From assembly GCF_013394085.1 (NCBI RefSeq), contig NZ_CP040910.1:124001-188000 (forward strand): a stretch of 64,000 nucleotides of DNA. The letters run 5' to 3'. The DNA comes from Limosilactobacillus fermentum (lineage in GTDB: Bacteria > Bacillota > Bacilli > Lactobacillales > Lactobacillaceae). The notes under the pieces are model-generated. The model was given only the letters and a program-made list of their open reading frames with translations, made no database searches and was not told the origin of the DNA. A program made the position numbers and the translations under genes. Positions 1-8,989 of the stretch are shown here, piece by piece. Position 1 is the first letter of the stretch; every line of letters begins with the position of its first letter.

Positions 1-933
1 ACCCGCTTCTTTTACGACCAGATCGCAAACGACCGGGAGCTGACCGGACCGGGTCCAGTCGGCTGCATCGTCGACCGCTCCTACGAACTGGGCTGGGCGG
101 TTTTGAACATGAAAACCCGCATCTTCCGGGTCCTCCAGTTACATAACGACCACGTTAACAACCCGGCCGACATGCTTCACTCGCCGTTAAACTACAACTA
201 CGATTGGGGCTTGCGCCACTTAAGTGAGTGGGACGGGGTGATCGCCCTGACGCCGTCGCAACAAGTTGACGTCACTGACCGCTTCGGTAAGGTCGCCAAG
301 AAGGTTTACCGGGTGCCGGGGGCGATTGTGCCCGATGAACGCCTGGCCGCCAAGCACATTCCGATGAAAAAGCGCCACCGCCATGAGGTGATCGTGATCG
401 CCCGCCTGTCGCCGGAAAAGCAACAGGACCACCTTTTAGAGGTCTGGCCACAGATTCTAAAGGCGGTGCCCGACGCCCAGTTAAACCTGTGGGGTTATTC
501 CAACGACAACTTCGACCAAAAGCTCAAGCAGATGGTTAAAGACGAGCACTTGGAAAAGTCGGTTCACTTCCGCGGTTACACGACCGACGTGGGTAAGGTT
601 AACGACGAGGCCCAACTAATGGTGCTGCCGTCCAGCGCCGAGGGCTTGCCGCTGTCCTTAGTTGAGGGCCAATCGCACGGGCTGCCAATCGTGGCTAACG
701 ACATTAAATACGGGCCGCGCGACATCATCGTTGACGGCCAGGACGGGATCTTAACCCAAAACGGCGATAAAGCGGGGCTGGCCGCGGCGATCATCGACCT
801 CTTAGAAGATGATGACAAGCGCCAACGGTTCAGCGACCAGGCCTACCAGGACAGCGAGCGCTATTCGGAGGCCAACGTGATGAAGTTGTGGCAAGAAATC
901 ATTGACGACATGAACGAGGGGGCGGCAAAATAA
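1..933 (+). CDS. Glycosyltransferase family 4 (GT-B), 5' end outside window
   Basis: The frame is open from base 1, so the start lies upstream; 310 codons are visible. The C-terminal half is a typical GT4 domain: a nucleotide-sugar-binding stretch beginning VIARLSPEKQ, then the ExxxxxxxE-like region EGLPLSLVEGQSHGLP followed by YGPRDIIVDGQDGIL. Such enzymes transfer a sugar from a nucleotide donor onto teichoic acid, glycolipid or protein in the cytoplasm. The stop overlaps the start of the next glycosyltransferase by one base (TAATG), so the two are translationally coupled and may form a pair. The resemblance is to TagE/GtfA-type enzymes; the acceptor cannot be told from this sequence. Confidence 0.8.
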   Translation, partial: TRFFYDQIANDRELTGPGPVGCIVDRSYELGWAVLNMKTRIFRVLQLHNDHVNNPADMLHSPLNYNYDWGLRHLSEWDGVIALTPSQQVDVTDRFGKVAKKVYRVPGAIVPDERLAAKHIPMKKRHRHEVIVIARLSPEKQQDHLLEVWPQILKAVPDAQLNLWGYSNDNFDQKLKQMVKDEHLEKSVHFRGYTTDVGKVNDEAQLMVLPSSAEGLPLSLVEGQSHGLPIVANDIKYGPRDIIVDGQDGILTQNGDKAGLAAAIIDLLEDDDKRQRFSDQAYQDSERYSEANVMKLWQEIIDDMNEGAAK

Positions 934-2429
934 TGAATTTCTTCGTTAACCAATACCTGGTAACTAAAAACTCGAGCATTGAACACGCCGAACTAAAGCG
1001 GCTGGCCCTCTTCAACGGTCACGAGCCCGGGTCGGCTAAGCTCTTGACCCAGGACTTTGCACCGACTTTGGATCAGACCTTAGAGCGGTTTGGTTTACAG
1101 CGCGACGCCGTTATTAACATGTTCGACTTTTTTGCGGGCACCACCGACTACGTGGGGGCGCCCTTAAAAGTCGACGGCCTGGCCTATGACGGCGACTTGC
1201 AGATGGGGACCGGGAACAACTTTCGCGAGTTAAAGCGCGGGGGCCGGCTGGTCAGCGAGGTTCACTTCATTGGCGGGACGGTCGCCCAGGTGGGTAACGT
1301 CGATTACTTCGACGACGCCGGCAACCTGACCCTGCGCCAAATCTACGACCTGCGCGGTTTCTTGGCGGTTAACCAGTACTACGGCCGGGCGGGCGAACTT
1401 TTTTACGAACGCTATCAGCGCCCGGACGGCACCGTTTACCTGGAGCGCTACTACGTCCAGTCAACCGAAAACACACCGATCAACTCGCTCAACGTCTTAA
1501 AGGACTACCAGGGGCGCGACCGCTTCTTCTATGACCAAGAGGGACTCTTCACCTTCTTCTTGGACGAGGTTAACCGGGCCTTTGGCGAAAACAACCGCTT
1601 CTTTGCCGACCGGCCGGCCGTGGCGATCAACCCAATTTTGAACATGACCAGCAAGGTCAAGCGTTACTTGTGGCTGGCGATGCGGGCGGTGGACGACGGC
1701 CAAGACCTAGCAACCGGTAGCCTAGACACGATGGTCGACGCCGCCTTGCAACACGGCCGCAAGTGGACCGGGGTGGTGGTTGCCACCGCAGCCCAAGCCG
1801 CCGACCTGAAGCCGCGCCTGCCGAAGGGACTCAAGTGCTACGTGGTTAATAACTCCCCGGTTAAAGTCGACCGAACGCCGATCTTGATTCAGGACCGGCC
1901 GGCCCAACGCGTGATTGCCGTCGGGCGGCTGGGCGCCGACAAGCAAACCGACCAGCTAATCGACCTCTTCGCCCGGGTTCACACCGTCCGGCCTAAGGCG
2001 ACCCTGACCTTCTACGGTTACGGCAATCAAGCCGATATGCAGTCCTACCAGGAGCGAGTCAAGGCGGCCAACTTGGAGCAGGTGGTCACCTTCGCCGATT
2101 ACGTGGTCGACCTCGAGCCGGTGTACGACCAGGCCAGCCTGTTGGTGGACGCCAGCCGGGTGGACGCCCAGCCGCTGGCGATGGCCGAGGCCCTAAGTCA
2201 CGGGGTACCGGTGGTCAGTTACGATTACGCCTACGGGCCAAGTGAGCTGGTTATCCCGGGCCAAACCGGAGAACTGGTGCCACTGGGCAACCGCGACGCC
2301 TTTGTGAAGGCCGTGATCGACTTATTGAGCGACCCAACGAAGTTGCAGGACTTCAGCACGGCCGCCTACCAGAATTTAACCCCGTTTAGCGAAGCGACGA
2401 CTTGGCAGCAGTGGCAAGCCCTCAAGTAG
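933..2429 (+). CDS. Glycosyltransferase, TagE/GtfA-like, two-domain
   Basis: 498 aa. The N-terminal ~250 residues form the beta-rich extra domain found in poly(glycerol-phosphate) alpha-glucosyltransferases (DUF1975 type) and GtfA-like enzymes. The C-terminal part, from about residue 320, is a GT4 domain with VIAVGRLGADKQTDQLI and then AQPLAMAEALSHGVPVV and YGPSELVIPGQTGELV. The start ATG overlaps the stop of the upstream glycosyltransferase by one base. The probable role is glucosylation of wall teichoic acid or of a surface protein. There is no secretion signal, so the enzyme should act in the cytoplasm. The family is recognised with reasonable certainty; the acceptor is not. Confidence 0.75.
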   Translation: MNFFVNQYLVTKNSSIEHAELKRLALFNGHEPGSAKLLTQDFAPTLDQTLERFGLQRDAVINMFDFFAGTTDYVGAPLKVDGLAYDGDLQMGTGNNFRELKRGGRLVSEVHFIGGTVAQVGNVDYFDDAGNLTLRQIYDLRGFLAVNQYYGRAGELFYERYQRPDGTVYLERYYVQSTENTPINSLNVLKDYQGRDRFFYDQEGLFTFFLDEVNRAFGENNRFFADRPAVAINPILNMTSKVKRYLWLAMRAVDDGQDLATGSLDTMVDAALQHGRKWTGVVVATAAQAADLKPRLPKGLKCYVVNNSPVKVDRTPILIQDRPAQRVIAVGRLGADKQTDQLIDLFARVHTVRPKATLTFYGYGNQADMQSYQERVKAANLEQVVTFADYVVDLEPVYDQASLLVDASRVDAQPLAMAEALSHGVPVVSYDYAYGPSELVIPGQTGELVPLGNRDAFVKAVIDLLSDPTKLQDFSTAAYQNLTPFSEATTWQQWQALK

Positions 2430-2467
2430 GGGCGCCGGACGGTTAAATAAAAATTATGAGGAAATTG

Positions 2468-2495
2468 TTGACAAAAATGAGAAAGCCCTTATAAT
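2468..2495 (+). promoter_or_regulatory. Promoter of metQNI
   Basis: TTGACA at 2468-2473 and TATAAT at 2490-2495 are separated by 16 bases, giving two perfect hexamers. It lies directly before the T-box leader of metQ. Confidence 0.8.
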
Positions 2496-2504
2496 TAAGC
2501 GTAA

Positions 2505-2786
2505 CAAATTAATCGAACGCTAAAACATATCGAAAAGCAGAGTAATCGTTAGCGGCTAGCAAGAGAGTTTCCGGTTGGTGGAAGGGAACAGCTTAAGGCG
2601 GTGAAGATGGGCTTGGAATGGCACCGGCGATAGTTAGTTGGTGACGGAGTTGCACACGTTATCAGTGCAGGGTAATTCCTTGAGGAGTAACCCGCTAAGG
2701 CTACCAGCCGTGAGGTGGTAGCGAATTAAGGTGGTAACGCGAAGCACTCGCCCTTGATCAATGGATCGGGGCGGGTGCTTTTTTTG
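2505..2786 (+). ncRNA. T-box riboswitch, probably tRNA-Met-sensing
   Basis: The leader has the conserved AGAGTA element near 2540, a Stem I distal region with GGTTGGTGGAAGGG near 2573, and a degenerate T-box AAGGTGGTAACGCGAAGC at about 2729-2746. These are followed by a terminator hairpin at 2743-2779 with a T-run to 2785. The likely specifier is ATG (Met) in the context TTGGAATGGCACC near 2617, next to a Stem I base that can pair ATCG with CGAT. TGGT in the T-box fits the A73 discriminator of tRNA-Met. Uncharged tRNA-Met would permit read-through into metQ. Confidence 0.8.
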
Positions 2787-2838
2787 ATGGTTGACCCGTT
2801 CGAGAGACACAAAGAAAAAACAAAAGGGGAGCATAATT

Positions 2839-3681
2839 ATGAAGAATAAAAATTGGATTATCTGGGTCGTCGTGGCTGTGGTGATTGTCGTGATCGGTTG
2901 GTTCTCATTTGGTCACAGTTCGCAAACCAGTAGCAAGACGGTTACCGTCGGGGTGGTTGGTCAAACCAGTCAGGACGAAGCCATCTGGAAAGAAATTGCC
3001 AAGGTGGCCAAGGACAAGTACGGGGTCACGGTTAAGCTCAAGAACTTCTCCGATTACAACCAACCAAACAAGGCCCTGCAAAACGGGGATGTGGACTTGA
3101 ACGCCTTCCAACACCAGGCCTTCTTAGACGCTTGGAACAAGGCTAACAAGGGGACTTTGGTATCAATTGGGAAGACCTTCATCACCCCAATTCACCTTTA
3201 CTCCAAGAAGGTGACTGACGTTAAGGACCTGCCGGACGGGGCAACGATCGCCGTGCCAAACGACGCCTCCAACGAATCCCGGGCCCTCTTCTTGCTCAAG
3301 AACGCCGGCTTGATTACCTTAAAGACCAGCGCCGGTTCCTTAGCAACGGTTAAAGACATCCAGGACAACCCGAAGAACTTGAAGATCAAAGAAGTCGCCG
3401 CTGAACAAACGGCCCGGACCTTAGACGACGTTGACGCCGCCGTGGTTAACACCAACTACGCCGTGGCCGCTAAGTTACCGGACAGCGAAATCATCTACAC
3501 GGAACCAGTTAACAAGGACTCCGAACAATGGATTAACTTGATCGCCGCTAAGAAGTCTGACGCCAACAAGGAAGCTTACAAGGACGTTGTTAAGGCTTAC
3601 CACACGAGCCAAGTGAAGAAGGTTATCCAAAAGGAATACGGTAACAAGGAAATTCCTGCCTGGGACCTGAAGTTAAAGTAA
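2839..3681 (+). CDS. metQ: Methionine ABC transporter substrate-binding protein
   Basis: 280 aa, NlpA/MetQ family. It binds methionine outside the membrane for delivery to MetNI. Start ATG 2839 is chosen over an upstream in-frame codon because AAAGGGGAG precedes it at the right distance. Residues 4-23 form one hydrophobic segment, then mature sequence begins with [17 protein letters not shown]. No lipobox cysteine is visible near the end of the hydrophobic segment, so it looks membrane-anchored through an uncleaved N-terminal helix and not a classical lipoprotein. It is the first gene of an operon with metN and metI under a T-box leader, which supports methionine as the substrate. Confidence 0.9.
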   Translation: MKNKNWIIWVVVAVVIVVIGWFSFGHSSQTSSKTVTVGVVGQTSQDEAIWKEIAKVAKDKYGVTVKLKNFSDYNQPNKALQNGDVDLNAFQHQAFLDAWNKANKGTLVSIGKTFITPIHLYSKKVTDVKDLPDGATIAVPNDASNESRALFLLKNAGLITLKTSAGSLATVKDIQDNPKNLKIKEVAAEQTARTLDDVDAAVVNTNYAVAAKLPDSEIIYTEPVNKDSEQWINLIAAKKSDANKEAYKDVVKAYHTSQVKKVIQKEYGNKEIPAWDLKLK

Positions 3682-3706
3682 GACCACAGAAAGCGTGAGG
3701 GAGAAT

Positions 3707-4771
3707 ATGGCAGACATTATTTCATTAGACCACATTGATGTAACCTTCCCCCAAAAGAAGGGGGAACCGGTCCGGGCCGTTTCGGACGTCAACTTGCACG
3801 TCGAAAAGGGCGATATTTACGGGGTGGTTGGTTACTCGGGGGCCGGGAAGTCGACCCTAGTTCGAACGATCAACCTCTTGCAAAAGCCCACCGAGGGAAC
3901 GGTGACCGTTGGCGGAACGGTCTTGTTTAAAGACCACGCCCAACAAGTCAGCAATGCCGAATTACAGGCCAAGCGCCGGAATATCGGAATGATTTTTCAG
4001 CACTTCAACCTGTTGAACGAAACGACGGTGGTGGACAATGTCTTGTTTGCCCTCAAACACGCCAAGCTAAAGGACAAGGAGGCCCAAGAAAAGGCCTTGA
4101 ACCTGCTGGAACTGGTTGGCTTAAAGGACAAGGCCCAGGCCTTCCCGGTACAGCTGTCCGGGGGGGAACAGCAACGGGTGGCGATCGCCCGTGCCCTGGC
4201 TAACGACCCGGAAATCCTGATTTCAGACGAAGCGACCAGCGCCCTGGACCCGCGGACGACCAACCAGATCTTGGACCTCTTGCGCGACTTGAACAAGAAG
4301 CTGGGCTTGACGATCGTCTTGATCACCCACGAAATGGAGGCCGTCAAGCGGGTGGCCAACAAGATTGCCGTCATGCAACACGGGGTGATTATCGAACAGG
4401 GCAGCCTGCGCGACATTTACCTGCGGCCAAAGCAGGAACTAACCCGCCAGTTCGTGGGTGGCTCCCTGGCCGCCATCGAAACTTTGAAGGCCTTCAACCT
4501 GGGCACCCTGGCCGCAAACGAGCGCCTCTACCAGCTGGTCTTCTCGGCCAAGACGGTCACTAAGTCGATCATCTTGGAGCTCTACCGGCAAAGCGGGGTC
4601 GACGTTTCGATGCTCTACGGTAACATTGAGGTCTTAGGCGACGAACCGGTCGGGACCCTCTTTGTGATCGTAACCGGTGATGATAATCAACAGGCCGGCG
4701 CCCTTCAGTTCTTGAATGATAATCAGGTGGAAGTAACGCAAATTGATGATCGGGGGATTTGGAATGACTAG
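3707..4771 (+). CDS. metN: Methionine ABC transporter ATP-binding protein
   Basis: 354 aa. ABC ATPase with Walker [10 protein letters not shown], signature [15 protein letters not shown], and Walker [13 protein letters not shown] followed by the H-loop ITHEME. After about residue 265 comes a C-terminal NIL/ACT-like domain, the regulatory methionine-binding domain typical of MetN. The start is ATG 3707 (MADII), preceded by GAGGGAG. Twenty-five bases follow the metQ stop, and the end overlaps metI by eight bases. It powers methionine import through MetI on the cytoplasmic face. Confidence 0.92.
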   Translation: MADIISLDHIDVTFPQKKGEPVRAVSDVNLHVEKGDIYGVVGYSGAGKSTLVRTINLLQKPTEGTVTVGGTVLFKDHAQQVSNAELQAKRRNIGMIFQHFNLLNETTVVDNVLFALKHAKLKDKEAQEKALNLLELVGLKDKAQAFPVQLSGGEQQRVAIARALANDPEILISDEATSALDPRTTNQILDLLRDLNKKLGLTIVLITHEMEAVKRVANKIAVMQHGVIIEQGSLRDIYLRPKQELTRQFVGGSLAAIETLKAFNLGTLAANERLYQLVFSAKTVTKSIILELYRQSGVDVSMLYGNIEVLGDEPVGTLFVIVTGDDNQQAGALQFLNDNQVEVTQIDDRGIWND

Positions 4772-5465
4772 TTTCTTAACGCATTACATGCCCAACGTGG
4801 TTCAACTCGGCTGGACCGGCGATACCGGGTGGGGAACGTCGATCGTCCAGACCCTGTACATGACCTTTTGGCCGGCAATTTTTGGGGGGATCCTGGGGTT
4901 GATCTTCGGGGTCGCCCTGGTGATTACCAAGCCGGGCGGCATCTTAGAAAACGCCTTTTGGTTTGGCCTTTGCGATAAGGTGGTCTCCTTATTCCGGGCG
5001 ATCCCCTTCATTATCTTATTGGCCTTCATTGCACCGTTCACCCAGCTGTTAGTCGGGACCCAAATCGGGATGACGGCGGCCCTGGTGCCACTGTCACTCG
5101 GGGTCTTTCCCTTCTTTGCCCGGCAAGTCCAAGTCGCCCTTGAATCGGTCGACAGCGGGAAGGTGGAAGCGGCCCAGGCCTTGGGTGCTACTAACACCGA
5201 CATCATCTTTGACGTCTACATCCGCGAAGCCCGCTCCGAACTGGTTCGGGTCTCCACGGTGACCCTGATCTCATTGATTGGCCTGACCGCGATGGCCGGG
5301 GCCATCGGGGCCGGGGGACTGGGGAACACCGCCATTTCCTACGGTTACAACCGGTTCAACAATGACGTTACCCTGGTAGCCACCCTCTTGGTCTTGTTGT
5401 TAGTCCTGATCGTGCAGTTGGTCGGGGACTGGTTGGCGCAACGCCTTAATCACCAGGCACGGTAA
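4764..5465 (+). CDS. metI: Methionine ABC transporter permease
   Basis: 233 aa, about five membrane segments. It carries the EAA-type loop [19 protein letters not shown] that contacts the ATPase, and the MetI-like stretch [10 protein letters not shown]. Start ATG 4764 overlaps the end of metN, consistent with translational coupling; in-frame upstream ATGs lie deeper inside metN and are less likely. Last gene of metQNI; the operon terminator is at 5623-5660. Confidence 0.92.
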   Translation: MTSFLTHYMPNVVQLGWTGDTGWGTSIVQTLYMTFWPAIFGGILGLIFGVALVITKPGGILENAFWFGLCDKVVSLFRAIPFIILLAFIAPFTQLLVGTQIGMTAALVPLSLGVFPFFARQVQVALESVDSGKVEAAQALGATNTDIIFDVYIREARSELVRVSTVTLISLIGLTAMAGAIGAGGLGNTAISYGYNRFNNDVTLVATLLVLLLVLIVQLVGDWLAQRLNHQAR

Positions 5466-5467
5466 AG

Positions 5468-5590
5468 GGAGTACGACCCAACCTACCAAACAGGCCGTGG
5501 GCTAAGGATAGGTCACAGGTTAGCGCGTCAGCGGTGTTCTGTGGCCAGACTTAGCCACTAGGCCTGTGGCTGGGGAGCACGTTATGGGAG
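5468..5590 (+). repeat. Dispersed intergenic hairpin repeat, copy 1
   Basis: About 120 bases after metI, related in inverted orientation to copies near 7015, 29318 and 60390. Shared blocks include CAGGCCGTGGGCTAAG and CTTAGCCACTAGGCCTG; the two ends can pair into a long imperfect hairpin. It is non-coding. Confidence 0.75.
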
Positions 5591-5622
5591 CATGACATTT
5601 TTCTAATATTTAAAATCGCATC

Positions 5623-5660
5623 GGGGCCGGGAAAAACTAACTTTTCTCGGCCCCTTTTTT
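5623..5660 (+). terminator. Rho-independent terminator of metQNI
   Basis: The hairpin GGGGCCGGGAAAA / TTTTCTCGGCCCC with a five-base loop is followed by a run of six T. Confidence 0.85.
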
Positions 5661-5675
5661 CAATGGAGGAAATTA

Positions 5676-6827
5676 ATGATGGATCAAATCGAACGGACCC
5701 GGGTGCTTAGCGACCTGGTCAAAATTAATAGTATCAACGGCAATGAACTAGAAGTGGCCAATTACTTGCGCCGCCTGTTTGAACAGCACGGGTTGACGGC
5801 CGACGTCCAGCCCTTCGGCGAGCAGCGGGCCAACCTGATTGTAGAGGTGGGCGCCGGTAAACCAATCCTGGGGATCACCGGCCACATGGACACGGTCGCC
5901 CTGGGCGATGAAAAGAAGTGGCACCACGCCCCCCTGAGCGCCACGATTGAAGGGGACCGCCTGTACGGACGAGGGGCCGCCGACATGAAGTCGGGCCTGG
6001 CCGCCCAGGTGATTGCCCTGATTGAATTGGTTGAATCAGGAACCCTGACTGGTCACGTCCGCTTCATCGCTACGGCCGGTGAGGAGTACGGGACCCCGGG
6101 TGCTAACCGCCTGGAAGAAGCGGGGGTGGCTAAGGACCTGAACGCCCTGGTGGTCGGGGAGCCCACCAGCGGGAACGTCATCTACGCCCACTCGGGAAGC
6201 TACAACTACCGGATCGTTTCAACTGGCCGGGCGGTGCACTCTTCGGAACCGGAACGCGGCCAAAATGCCCTGGAGCCCCTGGTCGACTTTGCCCTGGCCG
6301 AACGCGACCTCTTCTTTGACGTTCCGGATGACCCCTGCCTGGGGCCGCTCAAGCACTCGGTGACGATTATTCAAGGGGGCGAGCAGGTCAACACGATCCC
6401 GGACTACGCGGAACTGCGGGGGAACATCCGCCCCACGATGCGCTTTGATAACGACCACGTTACCGCCCGTTTGCAGGCCGCCGTGGACCGTCTTAACCAG
6501 GAGGGTGCTACCCATTTAACCCTGGAAGTGCTCCACTCCTGGCGCCCGGTGGCCTCCGATCCCAACGGTGACTTTGTCAAGCGGGCCCTACAAGCTAGCC
6601 AGGAGGCCTTTGCAAAGTACCCGGGGCACGCGACCCCAGAACTCGGGGTCATCCACGGGGCGACCGACGCTTCGGTTTTCGTCAAGCACCACCACGACCT
6701 GCCGGTGATTTTACTGGGGGCCGACGACTGGAACATTTCCCACCAAGTTAACGAGTACACCACCCTGTCTTCTTTTGAGGCAACGATTGAAGCTTACAAG
6801 CGCTTGATCCCGGCCTTTTTTGAGTAA
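5676..6827 (+). CDS. M20 family metallopeptidase (ArgE/DapE-like deacylase)
   Basis: 383 aa. Zinc-dependent amidohydrolase of the ArgE/DapE/CPG2 group. Metal-ligand and catalytic motifs are present in order: GHMDTV near residue 69, GRGAADMKSGLA near 100, the catalytic glutamate pair in TAGEEYGTPGA, GEPTSG near 160, and HGATDASVF near 328. Two adjacent ATGs occur at 5676 and 5679 behind GGAGGA. Substrates in this family include N-acyl amino acids, succinyl-diaminopimelate and dipeptides; sequence alone does not decide. It is a single-gene unit with its own terminator at 6858. Annotation as succinyl-diaminopimelate desuccinylase is possible but unproven. Confidence 0.85.
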   Translation: MMDQIERTRVLSDLVKINSINGNELEVANYLRRLFEQHGLTADVQPFGEQRANLIVEVGAGKPILGITGHMDTVALGDEKKWHHAPLSATIEGDRLYGRGAADMKSGLAAQVIALIELVESGTLTGHVRFIATAGEEYGTPGANRLEEAGVAKDLNALVVGEPTSGNVIYAHSGSYNYRIVSTGRAVHSSEPERGQNALEPLVDFALAERDLFFDVPDDPCLGPLKHSVTIIQGGEQVNTIPDYAELRGNIRPTMRFDNDHVTARLQAAVDRLNQEGATHLTLEVLHSWRPVASDPNGDFVKRALQASQEAFAKYPGHATPELGVIHGATDASVFVKHHHDLPVILLGADDWNISHQVNEYTTLSSFEATIEAYKRLIPAFFE

Positions 6828-6857
6828 CGGCGAGCGGTTACCAACCTTTAAATCAAC

Positions 6858-6898
6858 AAAATCCGGGTACCACGCAATGTTGTGGGTACCCGGATTTT
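6858..6898 (+). terminator. Strong terminator after the M20 peptidase
   Basis: The near-perfect inverted repeat AAAATCCGGGTACCCAC / GTGGGTACCCGGATTTT works on both strands. Confidence 0.85.
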
Positions 6899-6929
6899 GG
6901 CTTTAGGACGGGGGTCCATCTACTGACTT

Positions 6930-7126
6930 ATTTACTAGTGGCTCAGCACGGTGTGGGATGTGCTGCCTTGCTTAGCCCACGGCCCGTCGAGGAGGTTGAG
7001 TCGCACTTCTAATAACGTACTCCCCAACCGCAGACCTAGTGGCTAAGTCCAGCCACAGAACACCGCTGGCGCGCTAACCTGTGTCTAGGCCTTAGCCCAC
7101 GGCCTGCTGATAGTTGGTCCGCACTT
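6930..7126. repeat. Dispersed intergenic hairpin repeat, copy 2 (tandem pair)
   Basis: Two adjacent units occupy the gap between convergent genes. Recurrent blocks are CTTAGCCCACGGCC, GAGGAGGTTG, CAGACCTAGTGGCTAAG and GCGCTAACCTGTG. Each unit ends in GTCGCACTTCTAAT or TCCGCACTTCTAAT. The second unit is the reverse complement of copy 1 with high similarity. Confidence 0.75.
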
Positions 7127-8551
7127 CTAATCTTCATTCAAGACCAACTTAACCACCGCTTCGCACCGGGGCGTTTGCGGTAGCATGTCGACCGGCTGGA
7201 TGTAAGCAACCCGGTAGGTCGGGACCAGGCGGGCTAGGTTACGGGCCAAGGTGGCCATATTGCAGGAGACGTAGGCAAACTTGGCCGGCTTTTCCTGGAG
7301 GATCGTATCGATCAAGGCGTTGTCCAGCCCGGTCCGCGGCGGGTCAACCACCAGGGCGTCAAAGTGTTGGCCCTGACTGCGCCATTTCGGCAGGAGCTCT
7401 TCGGCCGGGCCGACTTCGTAGCGGGCGTTGGTGACCCCGTTTAAGGTAGCGTTATTGTTGGCGTCTTGGACGGCGTCGGCGATCGTCTCCATCCCGATCA
7501 CTTGCTTGACCCGGTTGGCTAAGGACAGGCCGATCGTCCCGATCCCGGCGTAGGCGTCGATCAGGGTGTCGTCCTTGGACAGGTCCAGGGCCTTAGCCGC
7601 TTCTTCGTATAGAACCTCGGTTTGTTCCGGGTTGAGCTGCAAAAATGACCGTGCCGACAGGCGGAAGTCCAGCCCCATCAGGCTCTCGGTGATGTAGTCT
7701 TGCCCGTACAAGAGGGTGGTCTCGTCGCCCCAAACCAGGGGGGTGTCGCCGGGGTTGACGTTTTGGACCACCGAGGTGACTTCGGGGAGTTGGTCTTCAA
7801 TCGCCACCAAGAGGGCGTGTTTTTTGATCAACTTGGCCGTGTTGGTAATGATGGCCACCTGAATTTGTCCGGTCGCCAGCGATTCGCGGACCGCCAGGGT
7901 CTTGATGATCCCGGACTGGTTGGCTTCGTTATAAACCGGGATCGCCAATTCCTCAATCAGTTTGACCAGGGTGTTGATGACCTTCATCGTCCCCGGCATT
8001 TGAACGGCGCAGGTTTGCATGTCAACGACGGTGTGGCTGTCGGCTTGGTAGAGTCCCGCCACCACGTGCCCATCTTGCATGCGGACCTGGAACTGGGCCT
8101 TGTTACGGTAGCCGTAGGGGTGCGGGGCGGCCAGGGTATCCTTAACCCAGTAGTGGCGGTAACCCAGGGGCTTGAACTTGGCCAGTGCCTCTAAGACTAC
8201 CTGCTTTTTAAAGGCCAGTTGCTTGTCGTAGGCCAGGGTTTCGAGTTCAAAGCCCCCGGCCAGCCCAGCGTAGGCGTCCTTAGGTGTGACCCGGTCCGGG
8301 CTGGGTTGGCGGAGTTGGTGGAGCTTGGCCTCTAAGTAGTTGTCGTGGACGACGGTGACTTCAGCGACGACGACTTCTCCCGGCAGGGCGCCGGGGACAA
8401 AGCAGACTTTGTGTTTGAAGTAGCCGATTCCTTGCCCCTCGACCCCGAGTTTTTTAATTGACAGGGGGAAGCGGTCGCCGACCTTAGCGTCGACCGGGTG
8501 GGCGTAGCGCTTGGGCCGCCGCTTGAAATTACGGTGTGTTGGTTTTTGCAT
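7127..8551 (-). CDS. rlmD: 23S rRNA (uracil-5-)-methyltransferase, RlmD/RumA type
   Basis: 474 aa. N-terminal TRAM domain (about 20-80), then the SAM-dependent methyltransferase with DAYAGIGTIGL (SAM motif), VVDPPRTGLDN and the catalytic cysteine in YVSCNMATLARNL. Start ATG at 8551 (MQKPTHRNF) follows AAGAGGT; an upstream in-frame ATG would add 52 unlikely residues. The family normally has a [4Fe-4S] cluster bound by CX5CGGC plus a later cysteine. Here the corresponding segment reads DAYAGLAGGFELETL with no cysteine, while the later TCAVQ cysteine remains. The product probably methylates uracil in 23S rRNA (RlmCD in Firmicutes). A monocistronic unit. Confidence 0.88.
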   Translation of the reverse strand: MQKPTHRNFKRRPKRYAHPVDAKVGDRFPLSIKKLGVEGQGIGYFKHKVCFVPGALPGEVVVAEVTVVHDNYLEAKLHQLRQPSPDRVTPKDAYAGLAGGFELETLAYDKQLAFKKQVVLEALAKFKPLGYRHYWVKDTLAAPHPYGYRNKAQFQVRMQDGHVVAGLYQADSHTVVDMQTCAVQMPGTMKVINTLVKLIEELAIPVYNEANQSGIIKTLAVRESLATGQIQVAIITNTAKLIKKHALLVAIEDQLPEVTSVVQNVNPGDTPLVWGDETTLLYGQDYITESLMGLDFRLSARSFLQLNPEQTEVLYEEAAKALDLSKDDTLIDAYAGIGTIGLSLANRVKQVIGMETIADAVQDANNNATLNGVTNARYEVGPAEELLPKWRSQGQHFDALVVDPPRTGLDNALIDTILQEKPAKFAYVSCNMATLARNLARLVPTYRVAYIQPVDMLPQTPRCEAVVKLVLNED

Positions 8552-8647
8552 GTTAATACCTCTTAATTTGTAACGGACAGTTTGGTGCTTTCCTATTTTA
8601 GCACACCCGCCGGACGAAAACTTTTTGGGGAAATTATGAGAAAGGGA

Positions 8648-8676
8648 TTGACGAATAATGAGGGCGCCGCTAGAAT
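8648..8676 (+). promoter_or_regulatory. Promoter of the brnQ T-box leader
   Basis: TTGACG at 8648-8653 and TAGAAT at 8671-8676 with 17 bases between. Confidence 0.65.
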
Positions 8677-8689
8677 TATTCACATAAAT

Positions 8690-8960
8690 TGAATCGTCCG
8701 AACGCAATGAGAAAGAAGAGTAGCATGGTGATACCGCAAGCGAGCCCCGGTTGGTGGAAGGGGGCCGGAAGGTTGCCGTGTGAAAATCACTTTCGAGCCT
8801 GAGCCAACCAAGGTTCAGTGGTTACACACCTATTATCGTGTGCGCGTATCGCCTACTGGGCCGTACGCAGTAAGGTTGGCCTAGCGATGGGCCGGCAAAG
8901 ACCAGGGTGGTACCACGCAAAGCGTCCCTTAACCGGAGTTTCCGGTTAGGGGGCGCTTTT
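8690..8960 (+). ncRNA. T-box riboswitch, probably tRNA-Ile-sensing
   Basis: The conserved T-box AGGGTGGTACCACG lies at about 8904-8917 and is followed by a terminator hairpin (AGCGTCCCTTAACCGG / CCGGTTAGGGGGCGCT, then T-run) at 8921-8957. In Stem I the specifier context GTGAAAATCACTTTC (8780-8794) places ATC (Ile) at 8786-8788. The following CTTTC pairs with GAAAG near 8712. TGGT matches the A73 discriminator of tRNA-Ile. The leader looks complete although the gene it controls is not. Confidence 0.85.
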
Positions 8961-8989
8961 TCGTTACTGACTTGCGTTTGGATTAGTTT

